Source: Parasponia andersonii
Lineage: Eukaryota > Streptophyta > Magnoliopsida > Rosales > Cannabaceae
Assembly (NCBI GenBank): GCA_002914805.1
Contig: JXTB01000019.1
Location: forward strand, 1,100,577 to 1,164,576
Direction: 5' to 3'
DNA length: 64,000 bases
Part shown: piece after piece, positions 52,894 to 64,000 of the stretch
Layout: each line of letters starts with the position of its first letter
How positions within the stretch are numbered: the stretch's first letter is position 1
Program-made: the position numbers and the translations under genes
The notes under the pieces: generated by a model
Seen by the model: the letters and a program-made list of their open reading frames with translations, nothing else
What the model was told of the DNA's origin: nothing
Databases searched by the model: none

Positions 52894-55800
52894 AAAAATT
52901 AACATTTTGTTTTTAGAACCAGTTCATATTGAAAAAAGGTTCCTTGATGATTGGAATTATTATCTCAGCGTGTAGCATCTAGCGAGATGTTTCCTTTATG
53001 GTGTACTTGAATTGGTTAGAAATGCCTAATGGTTGAATATATGATTTTGCATTTGATACTCACAGCATTGGAGTCTGAAAGGTTATGACTACGAAGTCTG
53101 AGGAATCAATTGTAAATTACTGTTTGTGATTATAAGTAATCATTAGGGACTTTTTTTATTCAGTTATTTTTTGTGGCTCAAAGCAGTCACCATCCTCAGA
53201 TTGTATCAAGGATCAGCAGGTTAATTCAGGTCAACATTTCTTTTTGCTGTTGAGATAATTTCTTCCTGAATATTTGTTGTCCAGAAAATTATTGTGGAAA
53301 TGGTGCTGGCACCTGGCTGTGACTGACTTTGATTGTTCAAGTACCTGGGTTTGTCTTTGCAGTATTGGTGGCTATTGCTTCACTTAATGGCTGGGGCAGT
53401 TCTTTTTCTTTTTCTTCTTTGTCATAGGGGTGCTGGGCTACCAGTTTTTGTATCCTATTAGGACGAGTAGAGTTGTAATTGTAATAGGAACTATTAGGGG
53501 TAAATCCTAGTAGGACTAGTAGGGGAGTAATACTGTATCCTATATGTAGTTTAAGGTTGATAAAGAGGTATAACAGGCAGAGAAAAATAGAGATTAAGTA
53601 GAAGGCTCTAGCAATGTTGATAATGTTGTGTTTTGAGATTGTATTTTCTGAATGAAAGAAGTTATTCTGCTGGTTTGATTTGTGGATGTAGGCTTTTTTT
53701 GGCAAACTACGTTAAGTGATTCATGTTCATCATTCTTCTTAGGTGCTGAGTTGGTCGAACTATCTTTAAATGATTTGTGTCCATCATTCTTCTTTTTATG
53801 TATGTACATATTTTATTTTTTGGTTATTTCATTAGTTTTCTGGCTTTTTTTTTTTTTTTGATAGGCTTTTGTTCCTAGAGTTGTTTCTTTGTTCTTAAGG
53901 TTTTGAGAGAAAATTTCTCTTAACAATCTTCTATGATTTTTGAAAGAAACTTCATTTGCCATCATTTTTATAAATCTGAGGAGATTTGAATTATCTTTTT
54001 TTTTAGTATATGCTCTTGTTTCTGGAGTTGTCAATTATTCTTATTTCAGAGTGACGTACTCAGTTGCTTGGCTATTTGGTCAAATACTGGAATTCATCTG
54101 ACTCAGATGTATTTGCTTACTGTTTGTGTATCTTCTGTCTATCATTTGATTTCTTTGATTATGAGAATTTCAATTTGTGCCTGCTATGCTTGCTTGCAGA
54201 GTATATGCCTGGTGGTAGTCTATATGACTATTTGCACAAGAATCATAATGTCTTGAAGCTCCCACAATTGCTGAAGTTTGCAATTGATGTCTGCAGAGGA
54301 ATGGAGTATCTGCATCAAAATGACATAATTCATAGGGATCTGAAGACAGCAAATTTGCTTATGGATACTAACAATGTGAGAATTTATCAATTTGCTTGAA
54401 TTGTTGCTCGATTTTTTTCCCCTACTTTTTTTAGTTGCAAAAGCAATTACGAGACATAAGAATGAATTCACCTGCACAAAAGTTTCTCATCCTCTAATAT
54501 AGGTGTAACCGGGAAAAAAAAATACAAAACTTAATTAGGACACCTCACCATCATTGGGCATAATGCGAGTCATTAATTCCTATTCCTTTTCCTNAACGAT
54601 GTTCTTGACATTGGTGTTATTTCTATAACTGCTATAACTCATGTTGGGGGATGCATAGTGGCAATGAGTGTGCAGAGAAACCGGAAGGAAAAAATAACAC
54701 TGCTTAGGAAAGGAATTTTTTTCATTCAACTTATTATTCAATACAATGAGGGGCTGAGTATATAAAGGGATAACCAGCCCCTAAAAATAAGGAAATAGAA
54801 TAAACAACAAATCAGGAAAAAATAAATACTTAAAAACATAATCTGATCATTTCCTAAAGAGTAGGACATCATATGCTGTACTGGAAGAAATCCCTAAAAA
54901 TATGGGTTACAGCTAACCCGAGAGATACAACCTTTAATACTCTCCCTCAAGCTGGATTATAAACATCAAACAATCCAAGCTTGCTCAACATTTTTTTCAA
55001 AGTAAGGTCTCAGCAATCCTTTTGTTAAAACATCATCTGTTTGTTTAGAGGAAGAAACATAGGGAATACAAATTGTTCCATTTTCAATTTTCTCTTTAAT
55101 AAAATGTCGATCAACCTCCACATGCTTAGTTAAGTCGTGATGAACAGGGTTGTGAGCAATGTTTATTACTGCCTTGTTGTCGCAATATAACTTCATTGGT
55201 TCCTTGAATGAGACCTGAAGCTCTTCTAATAATAGCTTTAGCCAAATTAATTTGTTGACACTCCATTAACTAAGGACCTGAATTTAGCTTCTGCACTGCT
55301 TTTGGCTACCACATTTTGTTTCTTGCTTCGCTAGGTCACGAGGTTATCCCATACATAAGAACAATACCTTGAAGTAGATCTATCATCAACAACTGAACCT
55401 GCCCAATCAGCATCAGTAAATGTCTCCACCTCTCGAGCTCCTTTTTTAAAAAAGAGTCCTCTTCCTGGACTTCCTTTCAAATACTTGATAATTCGCATCA
55501 CAACATCAAGATGTTCTTCGTAAGGAGCATGCATAAACTGGCTTACCAGACTAATAGCAAACACTATATTTGGTTTGGTATGAGCCAAGTAAATAAGCTT
55601 CCCAATGAGTCTCTGGTACCTACCCTTGTCTATGAGAGTGGAAGTAGCCTATTCACTTAATTTTATATTTGGATCAGCTGGTGTGTCAACTAGTTTACAG
55701 CCAAGTAATTTTGTTTCCTTCAAGAGATTTAGGACATATTTTCTCTGGGACCCAGATATACCAGATTGGCTCTTAGCAATTTCCATACCTAGAAAATATC

Positions 55801-58800
55801 TAAGTGGACCCAAATCTTTGATTTCAAATTCTGTTGCAAGTTTCTTCTTCAACAATCTCATCTTAAGAATATCGTCACCTTTTAGGACGGTATCATCAAC
55901 ATATACAATTAGTGTAGTTGTTCTACCACCCTTATGTTTATAGAAGAGGGTATGATCTGTGTGAGCTTGTTTATACCCCTGTTGGTGAACAGCCTTCGAA
56001 AATCTTTCAAACCATGTCCTTGGTGATTGTTTGAGTCTATAGAGAGATTTCTTCAATTTGTACGCTTGATTCAATTTTTTTGTACTTTCGAACCTTGGAG
56101 GGAGATCCATGTAGACTTCGTCGAAAAGATCCCCATTCAAAAAAAGCATTTTTAACATCAAGTTGTTGGAGTGGCCAATCTAAGTTAGCGGCTAAGGATA
56201 GAAGAACTCTAGCTGTGTTAAGTTTGGCCAATGGAGCAAATGTTTCCTAGTAGTCTATCCCATGGGTCTGAGTTAATCCTTTTGCAACCAGCCGTGCTTT
56301 ATATCTTTCAATGGACCCATCAGATTTATTTTTTACTGTAAACACCCATTTACAACCTACTGGAATAGCATTTTTGGGTCTAGGCATAACTTCCCAAGTC
56401 TAGTTTTTCATCAAGGCCATCATTTCTTCTTCCACAACAGTTTTCCACTCTTTCTTCCTGAGAGCTTCTTCAATCCTCTTGGGAATCTCAACCTTTTCTA
56501 GTATTGGATACCAAGGCTTTCATAGAAGAAGACAAGTGATCATATCTGACAAATTGGGCTATAGGATGTTGTGTACAAGAACGAATATCTTTCCTTAAAG
56601 CAATAGGCAAATCATCAGTATTAACTAATGGTAAAGAGAGTGACGAATTACCTGAGTCCAAGTCATATTCATGACAAGTTTCAATAGGTAGATGGACGTC
56701 CACTCTTTGCTGATTTTTCCGACGAGAGTAAACACGTAGTTCAAGTGTGTTGTTGGGATTGTTGTTGAGGAATCGATGGTAGTGGTGATGGAGAAGGAGG
56801 AGATGGACTCAAGGTCGAGGGTGGTGAAGATGGAGAAGGTGGAGATGGACTCCAAGTTGATGGTGGTGATGAAGGATTAGACAAAATAGGCAGTGTGGGA
56901 ATATTATTTGAAGAAAGATGCCAAAAATTACCTTCGCTGTCATTCTCCCTCTGAAGGGAATTTTTTTTGGAAAAAATGGGGTATTCTAAAAAATGTAACA
57001 TCCATGGAGACAAAAAAAATTTTCCTCTTTGGATAATAACATTTATATCCTTTTTGGTTTGCCTCATATCCTCAAAAGACACATTTAAAAGCTTTGGGAT
57101 CAAGTTTATTGCGATTGATGTCATGATTGTGGACAAAAGTAGTACATCCAAAGACTTTTAGAGGTAGATTTGACCCAATTTGATTTTCTGGGAAACATTT
57201 GGAGAAGACACTAAGAGGAGTTTGAAAGTGAAGAACATTGGTAGGCATCCTATTAATAAGATAGCAAGCTGTAAGAATGGTGTCTCCCCATAAATATTTA
57301 GCTGTGTTGGTAGTGAACATGATAGATCGAGCAACTTCTATGAGGTGTCGGTTTTTTCTTTCAACAGTACCATTTTATTGTGGTGTGCTAGTGCAAGTAC
57401 TTTGATAGATGATTCCATGATTGACTCAAACAACTTCCTAAGATTTGGTTGAAGTATTCTTTACCATTGTCTGTGTGTAGAGTTTGAATGTTGGTAGAGA
57501 ATTGAGTTCTAACCATATTATGGAAGTTTTTGAAGGTCTACTTTGCCTCATATTTATCTTTTAATAAGTAAAGCCAACACACACGAGTATGATCATCAAT
57601 GAAAGTTATAAACCAAGGTTTAGAGTAAAGATTTTGTGATTATGATGGTCCCAAATATCACTATGCACAATAGAAAAAGGCTTAGAAGCTCTATAAGGTC
57701 TAGACTTAAATACGGCTCTTTGATGTTTTGCAAGTTGACACACTTCACACTGAAACACATCTTTATTCATAAACAATGAAGGAAATAGATTCTTCAAATG
57801 AGGAAAACCAGGATGTGCATTATTTGATCTTTCCGAGTGGGAGAAGGTGAATCCCAACTAATGGTATGAGCTTGTTTGGTCTCATCTGCATCCTCATCAA
57901 AATAGTATAGTCCCTCATCTTCTCTAGCATTGCCAATCTTCCCAGAACTCCGATCCTGAAATTCACACTTGTGAGAACACCACCTTACAATCACAATCTT
58001 TAGAAATCTTATTTACTGATAGCATGTTGCAAGATAAAATTGGAACATATAAAACATATTTGAGAACAAGGGTAGAATTAATCTTGATAGTTCTAATCCC
58101 TGCTATTAAAGATAAAGACCCATCTACAATTTTAACTTTTAGTTGACCAGAGCTAGGGGTATACGAGGATAATAAGTGGACACAACCTGTCATATGATCT
58201 GATGCTCCAGAGTCAATAATCCAGGACTCCTTCTTGTGCAACTGAGAGCTGACAAAAGATTACCTTTTTGAGCAATTAAAGAGTTGCTGATCGATTTTTC
58301 TAGGGTGAGCAGTTTGTAGAGATGCTCAAGTTGCTTCTTGTTGAGGTTAATACCTCTAGAAAGATCATTGTTTTTTGGCTTTTGAGTCTCTGCTGTAGCT
58401 TGGTATGCACGGGTAACCTTCCTGAAATTTCCAGGTTGTCTACAATTATCTCGGTTGGCTGGTCATCCATGTAGTTACTAGCAATTCTCCTTTGTATTAT
58501 TAGTTCTTGGCTTCTAGCAGCTAGAGTCGAGATCTCTGTTGAGGTTGTATTCTTGGAATCTCCAAGCATATTCTTCCGCCGGCACTCTCCTTGACGGACC
58601 TCAACGAATACTTCTTCTATTTGTGGTAAGGGACGAATTCCAAGTATTCTACCCCAAACTTCATCAAGATCTTTGTTGAGTCCAGCAAGGAAATCGTAGG
58701 TACACTGCTTATCTACCAACCTGATATATCTTCCAGCACAATCTCCGCACCAATCACTTGGTTCAAAAGTATCTAACTCTTGCCAAATCTTTGTTAGAGC

Positions 58801-61800
58801 TGTATAGTAATCATGGACATCCATGGTAACCTGCTTGAGATCTCTAGCATGATCTCTAAGCTCACACAATTGTGCTGAGTTTTCTAAATCAGAATAAGCC
58901 AACCTGACTTTGTCCCAAATAGCTTTGGTTGTATTATGCACCAGGTAGAGTGATCCGATGCGCTCCTCTGTAGAATTAATCAGCCATGCCATTACCAAAG
59001 CATTATTTGTATCCCAAGCCGAGTAAGAAAGATCTGCTGGATCAGGTTTCTTCACACTTCCATCTATATACCCGATTTTGCCTCCACCACGAATAACCAT
59101 TTGAACAGAGTGAGACCACTGGAAGAAATTCTTACCATTGAGTTTGTAAGAAGCAATTTGGAGAGAGGAATGATCAAGAGAAGCAGTGGGGTTGATTGTA
59201 AGGGAAGACAGAGGATTCAATGGAAACCTCTTTCGTACCGTCCTTGCTTAACCCAGTAAGAGCCTTTTTGTATGAATCGGCCATTTTCCCTCAACGGATC
59301 TGCTCTGATACCATGTGCAGAGAACCCGAAAGGAAAAAATAACATGGCTTAGGAAAGGAATTTTATTCATTCAACTTATTATTCGATACAATGAGAGGCT
59401 GGGTATATAAAGGGATAACCAGCCCCTAAAAATAAGGAAACAGAATAAACAACAAATCAGGAAAAAATAAATATCTAAAAACATAATCTGATCCTTTCCT
59501 AGAGTAGGACAACATATGCTGTACTGGAAGAAATTCCTAAAAATATGGGTTACAGCTAACCCGAGAGATTCAACCTTTAACAAGTCCACTGGTTCCTGTT
59601 CCAATCAAGAGTTTAAACCCTGGTCTAGTGAAAGCAAACCTCGGTTGATGGTTTGATTTGATTGACTGGTAAATGAAGCTGCCAAGTTTGACGATGAACC
59701 TTTTATCATATAATGAAATCAAGAATTCATTTATAATTCCCATTATTTTTCAGTCTTGATAGTTGTCTATGTATCTATGGACATCATGAACCGTAGTCCC
59801 TCTCTCTCTCTCTATATATGCATTTTTAAACTTGTCAGGGACATAATAATACGAGAATTTCTCACAAACCCAAGACTTCATGAGGAGTTTAGCATCTTAA
59901 AGGGCTATTCTGTGTCCAATCTAATATTAGCAGCTAAATAACTCCTCGCAGTCATAGAGTTTGGCTTAAATATAGAAGTTTTCATGTTTTAAGTTATATA
60001 TTTCTTAGCCAGACTTATATAGATAATTATAATTTTCGAAGTTAAGCTGAAGGACTTGTGAGTTGTGATGAATGTCAAGATTTCAAAGTTCATTCTGAAG
60101 GACTTTGTGATGATTTTTAGATCTTTAACATTTATAAGCTATTTTCCTCTCCTAATTTGAAAGTGATGAAAAAAAAAAACAAGAACACTCTTCTTTTTTG
60201 ATAAGAAACGGTACTTGTATTAAACAAAGAAGCAATACAAGAATAGGTGGATAAGAAGTCCACCTATGGAAACAGGAGACTTCAATCCCTGACCAAAGCA
60301 AAAAAAGAAAACAACAACTGAGCTACAACAATACAGGACTCCAATCCCCGACCAATTCCAAAAAAAAAAATAAATAAAGAACACTGTTATTGTACGAGTT
60401 TGGTTTGGGTATCAGTGTTTTCATGTATTGATTATGTAGGCCACCTACCGGAAGTTCCATCTCTTGCTATAATTTGGATATTTTCAGGAGCAGTGGCCCC
60501 TCCATTTTGAAATACTTTACTGCAATGCTTTATGACCATTGATCTAACTTTCAATTTTCTTTCTTTGTAGATAATGATTTGTTGAATTCAACTTTTTGAT
60601 TTCATTGTAGATTTTACCATTTAATTTAAGCAGAGAAGATTTGGAGTCCTAAAATGTAATTTTTTTTCTTCAATTCTTGTCTTTAGGTTGTTAAGGTGGC
60701 AGATTTTGGTGTTGCTCGGTTCCAGAGTCAAGGGGGGGTAATGACAGCGGAAACTGGAACATACAGATGGATGGCACCTGAGGTCTGAATCTGCTTGTTG
60801 TATTTGCTTTTGTTTTGTTAGCTTTTGATCTTGTAGAAGATCAGGGCTTATATGCATGACATGTTCCTTGGCGTCTCAATGAAAAAATCTTATTACGAAT
60901 TTCAACTCGTAGGATTACATTGATAATACCTCTATTAAATCTTTTGCCCAAAAAAAAAAATATCAGCATACTCCGAATTTCTGAAAATGATAACGTATAA
61001 TTTCAAGTTTCCTCTGATGGAAGAATGTTGAGTTCCCTTATTTTTCTTGGATGCGGACACGCTGGTATTTTTAGCTTTTGAGATTTCTGCCATGTTTGCT
61101 TTGCACTTTTCTTTGCCTTGTATTTTTAATGCTTTAATAATATACACCTGGTTGAGCAGCGTTGCTATTTTTTTATTTTTAGCTTGATATCATTTTTTTT
61201 CCCTTTTGCTTAAAAAAAAAAAAAGAAAGAGAAGATAAAAGATGAAGAGTATTAATATCTGCAAATCTGGATTCATTACTCCGTGTTTCCATTATCTTTT
61301 GCCCATTTATGCCGCAATATTTATTTACTTGATCTCTATTTACATTTATTTCAATTAAAGTTTGCTTCTTTCTTTTTTACTAGGTTATAAACCATCAACC
61401 ATATGATCAGAAAGCTGACGTATTCAGTTTTTCTATTGTACTCTGGGAGCTCGTGACAGCAAAGGTCTGTCGTACAGTTCAAAAGGGATCTAAAATTATA
61501 TTATCTATCTGTTTCAGAACTCTGCAGTGGCAGGGATATGGAAGTTATTATGAAATAATTCTTTTGTATGGAATTTTTATTTTGCAGGTTCCTTACGAAT
61601 CCATGACTCCTCTACAAGCTGCACTAGGAGTGAGACAGGTATGACGTCATTTTTTAATTGGTGAGATATAAGATTTGAATTATTGTTTTAACGCATGTAC
61701 CAATTGCAACTTACAAGCTCACTGCCTCATCATTTGTTGACCATTTGGTAAAAGAGTTGGTGTGGTATATAGCTTGACTTAGTTTTGAATCTATGGATTT

Positions 61801-63525
61801 CTTGATGTGATGATTTCCAGTTTCTGAAAGTTAAATTTGATTATATTGGTTGTTTCTATAGAAAACAATTGAGTTTATCTCCTCATTTATGTTATGTATG
61901 TTTTAAAGAATTGTATGAAAATATGCCAAAGGCTCTGCCGATTCTAACATGTATTAATTGCTTTAGGTTCTCGATCTCATGCAATTTGAATTTATTATTT
62001 AAGGATTAATGGTATCATTGGTCCGAAACTATTACCACTTTGGCATATTAGTCCTCAACCTATTTTTTGTGGCATTTGAGTACTAATCATTTCCTTTTCT
62101 AGTACTATTGGCCCTTTTGGCATATTCCATCTAAGATTTTATTAAAATTTATTTGAACGAGAGAAATTTTATACCATTGATCTCAATTTTTCAATTGTTT
62201 AACAATTTGGTCTCAAATTTTTGTTTTTATATTCATATTTCCGATTAACAATATTGTATTTGTCAATCTTTCAGAAAATTAAAATTCAAAGAAGAATATA
62301 AAACAAATTCATTTAAAAACCAAATTCAAAAAAGAAAAAAAAAATTATACTAATAAGCCTTAGTTTATGTCAAACTATAGTAACTTTATGTAAAAATAAT
62401 AATTATCTTACTATTTTTAAAACTGAAAAAATTTCACGTACACACTTTTACACTAGTTAAATTTGATTGAAAATTTACTATATCTATTAAATGTTCACAT
62501 AATTATGAATTGTTATTCTAAAAAAATAATTAAATATTTGTAGCAAATAGGCTTGGAAAGTTTTATAATTTTCTATTAAATGTTCATTTCTTTATGTAAT
62601 TGCATTTGTCAATTTTTTGGAAAATTAATTTTTTAGAATTTTAATTTTTCGAAAGATTGACAGATGCAATATTGTTAATCAGAAATATGAATATAAAAAA
62701 ATGACCTAATTGTTATACAATTGAAAAATCAAGAACAATGATGCAAAATTTCGAATTTTAACAGAATCTTGGATGAAATATGCAAAAAAGACTAATAGTG
62801 CCAAAAAAAGAACATTTAGTACCTAAATATCACAAAAAAAAGGTTGAGGACTAGTATACCAAAAGGGAAATAGGTCGGGGACTAATGGTGCCATTAACCC
62901 ATAAAATTTTGCACCCAAGGTTTTAGGTTCACCCAGGTTTTAGGTTCATTCAACTGAAATGCGTACTGATAGGTGTTGGCACTTCACGAGAAAACATGAT
63001 TGACGATGTCTCACTATAATTTGGAAAGAGAATATATTTGCTTTTTCCTCTCTATTGATAGCTTGCTTCCTTACTTATTTTGGGGTTCCTTTTAATCTAT
63101 CACTCTTATGCCATTGTTTTTGTTACTTGTGTTAAGTATGTTAAATAATTTAGTTCACTGTGTCTCTCGAAATAATTAAATTCACTAACAACTCTGTAGA
63201 TCCTGGTTTATCTTTTCTTGAGTAGTTATTGATACTTTATTTACAGGGATTGCGTCCGGATCTTCCTTGTAATGCAAACCCCATACTGTTAGAATTAATG
63301 AAGAAATGTTGGGATGCAACTCCTTGCAACCGGCCTTCTTTCTCCAATATAAGAGTTGAACTTGAAAATTTCCTCCTAGAAGTTCAGGTATTTTTATATT
63401 CTTCCTGTGTCTTCAATTCTCATTCGTATTCTTTAAACCCCCCCATCGATCATTCTTTTCTTTTGTCTTCTAAACGGTCATTAAATTCATCTCAGGAAAA
63501 TTCAGAAGCTGTTAATGGCACTTAA
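43093..63525 (+). CDS. STY8-like: ACT-domain serine/threonine/tyrosine kinase, STY8/STY17/STY46 family
   Basis: A Raf-like dual-specificity kinase. Arabidopsis STY8, STY17 and STY46 are cytosolic kinases that phosphorylate chloroplast transit peptides. There are 16 exons, all GT-AG and in frame: 43093-43274, 44075-44189, 45729-45832, 46006-46128, 47225-47297, 48439-48549, 50357-50407, 50809-50948, 51034-51141, 52465-52538, 54200-54375, 60687-60782, 61384-61464, 61588-61638, 63247-63387 and 63496-63525. They encode 551 aa, the normal family length. The N-terminal family motif HFNRLPASYGLDVN is near residues 53-66. The ACT domain (about 182-240) includes [10 protein letters not shown] and [20 protein letters not shown]. 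The kinase domain (about 282-540) has the glycine loop [14 protein letters not shown] with Lys313, HRDLKTAN with Asp407, DFG with Asp425, and activation segment [13 protein letters not shown], so all catalytic residues are present. The ATG has G at -3 and +4. The upstream frame is open, so a longer N-terminus is possible. Introns 6, 9, 10, 11 and 14 carry insertions. Confidence 0.95.
44465..44503. repeat. C-run tract in intron 2 (G-quadruplex-prone on minus strand)
   Basis: A C-rich stretch with runs of 3 to 7 Cs separated by A or AAA. The minus strand has more than four G-runs with short loops, the pattern for G-quadruplex formation on the template strand of the kinase gene. An A-run follows. 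Confidence 0.7.
48755..49832. mobile_element. MULE-like TIR element in kinase intron 6, possible captured gene fragment
   Basis: GTTACAAGAATT ... TTGAAAAGCACA at about 48769-48810 recurs inverted at about 49790-49819 (reverse complement GTAACAAGAATT ... TTGAAAAGCACA), so the ends are terminal inverted repeats of about 45 bp. No transposase is present. Read on the minus strand, the interior looks like a plant promoter and leader: TATATAAATAAATC near 49575-49590, CT-rich leader, then ATGGATCTCTG followed by GTAATT near 49518-49535. This suggests a captured gene 5' end, as in Pack-MULEs. Termini are approximate and no target duplication was found. Confidence 0.5.
51292..52037. mobile_element. 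hAT-like TIR element in kinase intron 9
   Basis: GGGGACAATGG near 51299-51309 recurs inverted as CCATTGTCCCC near 52014-52024, with outer ATCATT/AATGAT on both sides. Just inside, both ends are rich in GGGTA/TACCC motifs, a pattern common in hAT MITEs. The 0.75-kb unit has no transposase and contains a TA microsatellite near 51549-51571. Confidence 0.5.
52861..52898 (+). repeat. poly-C then poly-A tract in kinase intron 10
   Basis: About 23 consecutive Cs directly followed by about 15 As. Pure C-runs of this length are rare in plant DNA, and the true length is uncertain because such tracts assemble poorly. Confidence 0.85.
53420..53720. mobile_element. possible LTR fragment in kinase intron 10
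   Basis: This stretch has LTR-like features: TGTCATAGGGGTG at its start, repeated TAGGACTAGTAGG-type short motifs (53460-53530), and a terminal part near AATGAAAGAAGTTATTCTGC. No second copy or target duplication is visible. The 122-codon minus-strand frame over it looks non-coding. Confidence 0.3.
54594..54594. other. ambiguous base (N)
   Basis: A single undetermined base, about 75 bp before the copia insertion in intron 11. It marks a draft-quality position in the assembly. Confidence 0.99.
54669..54939 (-). repeat. 3' LTR of the intronic copia element
   Basis: 271 bp, starting TGTGCAGAG and ending CCTTTAATA on the plus strand, about 94 percent identical to 59314-59582 by hand alignment. 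Confidence 0.93.
58300..59220 (-). pseudogene. copia gag region (fossil, long open stretch)
   Basis: The 306-codon frame has typical copia Gag features: [17 protein letters not shown] near its N-terminus, then [15 protein letters not shown], and [17 protein letters not shown]. It belongs to the intronic element and is not a host gene. Confidence 0.88.
59314..59582 (-). repeat. 5' LTR of the intronic copia element
   Basis: 269 bp, starting TGTGCAGAG directly after the primer-binding site and ending CCTTTAACA on the plus strand. Confidence 0.93.
60190..60375 (-). mobile_element. possible LINE 3' fragment in kinase intron 11
   Basis: Read on the minus strand, the stretch ends in GTACCGTTTCTTATCAAAAAA, with short tandem phrases about GGGATTGAAGTC and GGGATTGGAGTC. 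The style resembles 3' ends of plant L1-type LINEs. It is short and has no coding domain, so the call is tentative. Confidence 0.3.
62003..62900. mobile_element. foldback element with ~290-bp inverted arms in kinase intron 14
   Basis: The left arm (about 62003-62300) and right arm (about 62610-62900) are inverted copies. GGATTAATGG...CATT at the left end pairs with AATGG...CCATTAACCC at the right end. Pairing continues through TTTTGGCATAT, TCAATTTTTCAATTGT and ATTAACAATATTG blocks, with scattered mismatches. The core is about 300 bp and non-coding. Long arms and no transposase fit a foldback or MULE-derived MITE. A clear target duplication was not found. Because it lies in an intron, the kinase transcript would contain this hairpin. 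Confidence 0.7.
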
Positions 63526-64000
63526 AACATCTACATAAAACACTCCCCATCGGCTCATTTTTAAGCATTCAGATGAGGATTTGTTTTCCTGTTTGCCCTT
63601 TTTTCCCCCTTTTTTGTTTTTCTACATAACTATAGAGGTTATATGTAAAAGTGAGGGAAGTAAAGTGAAAATTACAGAGGCCGTCCGACAAGGGGGGAAA
63701 GAAGTAATACTCAGTAATCACCGAAACTGTACTCAAAACAATATCCTTTTGACTTTGTTGTATATTATTGCTTTGCTTCCAAGATTGATATGTATATTTC
63801 TTTTCACTGGCAATAGCAGAACATTTGAAAGCGGGCATGTGCTTTTGGTCATTGCAGTGTTTTGTTGTCTATTGTTAGCAGTGTGATACCAAAACTAGTC
63901 CTACCCACCTGTCAATATGCTGAATGTTAGAGATAAAAATCGATTAGAATGGCTGATTGAATCAGGCTTAATAATCTGTCTATTTAATAGAAATTTTCTA
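63526..64000 (+). other. 3' flank of the kinase gene
   Basis: Should contain the 3' untranslated region. No canonical AATAAA near a clear cleavage site was seen; AATAAT occurs near 63970. No further gene begins here. Confidence 0.5.

Larger units (their letters stand above)
54669..59582 (-). mobile_element. Ty1/copia LTR retrotransposon inside kinase intron 11, antisense, broken
   Basis: An element of 4914 bp inserted antisense to the kinase gene. On the minus strand the 5' LTR is at 59314-59582 and is followed by the primer-binding site TGGTATCAGAGCAGATC. The polypurine tract CTTGAGGGAGAG precedes the 3' LTR at 54669-54939. Parts in order are gag (about 58300-59220, a 306-codon open stretch), protease and integrase (about 57070-58240), reverse transcriptase (about 55650-56400, with YVDD) and RNase H (about 54960-55590). 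It is broken in several places but is the best preserved LTR element here. The LTRs differ at about 16 of 269 positions (6 percent), so it is younger than the others, of the order of a few million years at commonly used plant rates. The flanking pentamers do not match. Confidence 0.93.

Overview
This is AT-rich nuclear DNA of a flowering plant, most likely a eudicot. It has GT-AG introns, sparse genes, and many LTR retrotransposons with small TIR/foldback elements between them. There is no rRNA, no convincing tRNA, no CRISPR array and nothing prokaryotic. Only two host genes are well supported; the rest is intergenic DNA and mobile-element remains.

Layout. (1) 1-2.4 kb: a small minus-strand gene for a secreted EG45-like / plant natriuretic peptide-like protein (three coding exons, 138 aa), with a TATA box. 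(2) 2.4-10.6 kb: no gene. It holds CACTA-like subterminal repeat clusters, two AT microsatellites, a foldback element, a possible LTR remnant and a 48-bp tandem duplication. (3) 10.6-15.8 kb: a full-length but broken Ty1/copia element on the plus strand with two 534-bp LTRs. (4) 16.7-23.0 kb: a Sirevirus-like Ty1/copia element on the minus strand with a perfect TTATA target duplication; gag is visible but no pol is recognised. (5) 23.9-24.8 kb: a small TIR element. (6) 25.8-34.7 kb: a decayed Tat/Athila-like Ty3/gypsy element, interrupted by about 2 kb of unassigned DNA and by a 1.9-kb solo LTR flanked by perfect GCTAA duplications. (7) 35.6-40.3 kb: another broken copia element on the minus strand. 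(8) 43.1-63.5 kb: a 16-exon gene for an ACT-domain protein kinase of the STY8/STY17/STY46 family (551 aa). All exons join in frame across GT-AG junctions.

The kinase gene is stretched to about 20 kb by insertions in separate introns: a MULE-like TIR element (intron 6), a hAT-like TIR element (intron 9), an LTR-like fragment and a poly-C tract (intron 10), a 4.9-kb antisense copia element (intron 11) and a 0.9-kb long-hairpin foldback element (intron 14). The splice sites and kinase residues are nevertheless intact, so the gene appears functional.

I found no convincing new biological system. The most useful leads are the transcribed intronic hairpin, the antisense copia element between the exons carrying HRD and DFG, the MULE-like element that may carry a captured promoter, and the in-frame open sequence upstream of the kinase start.
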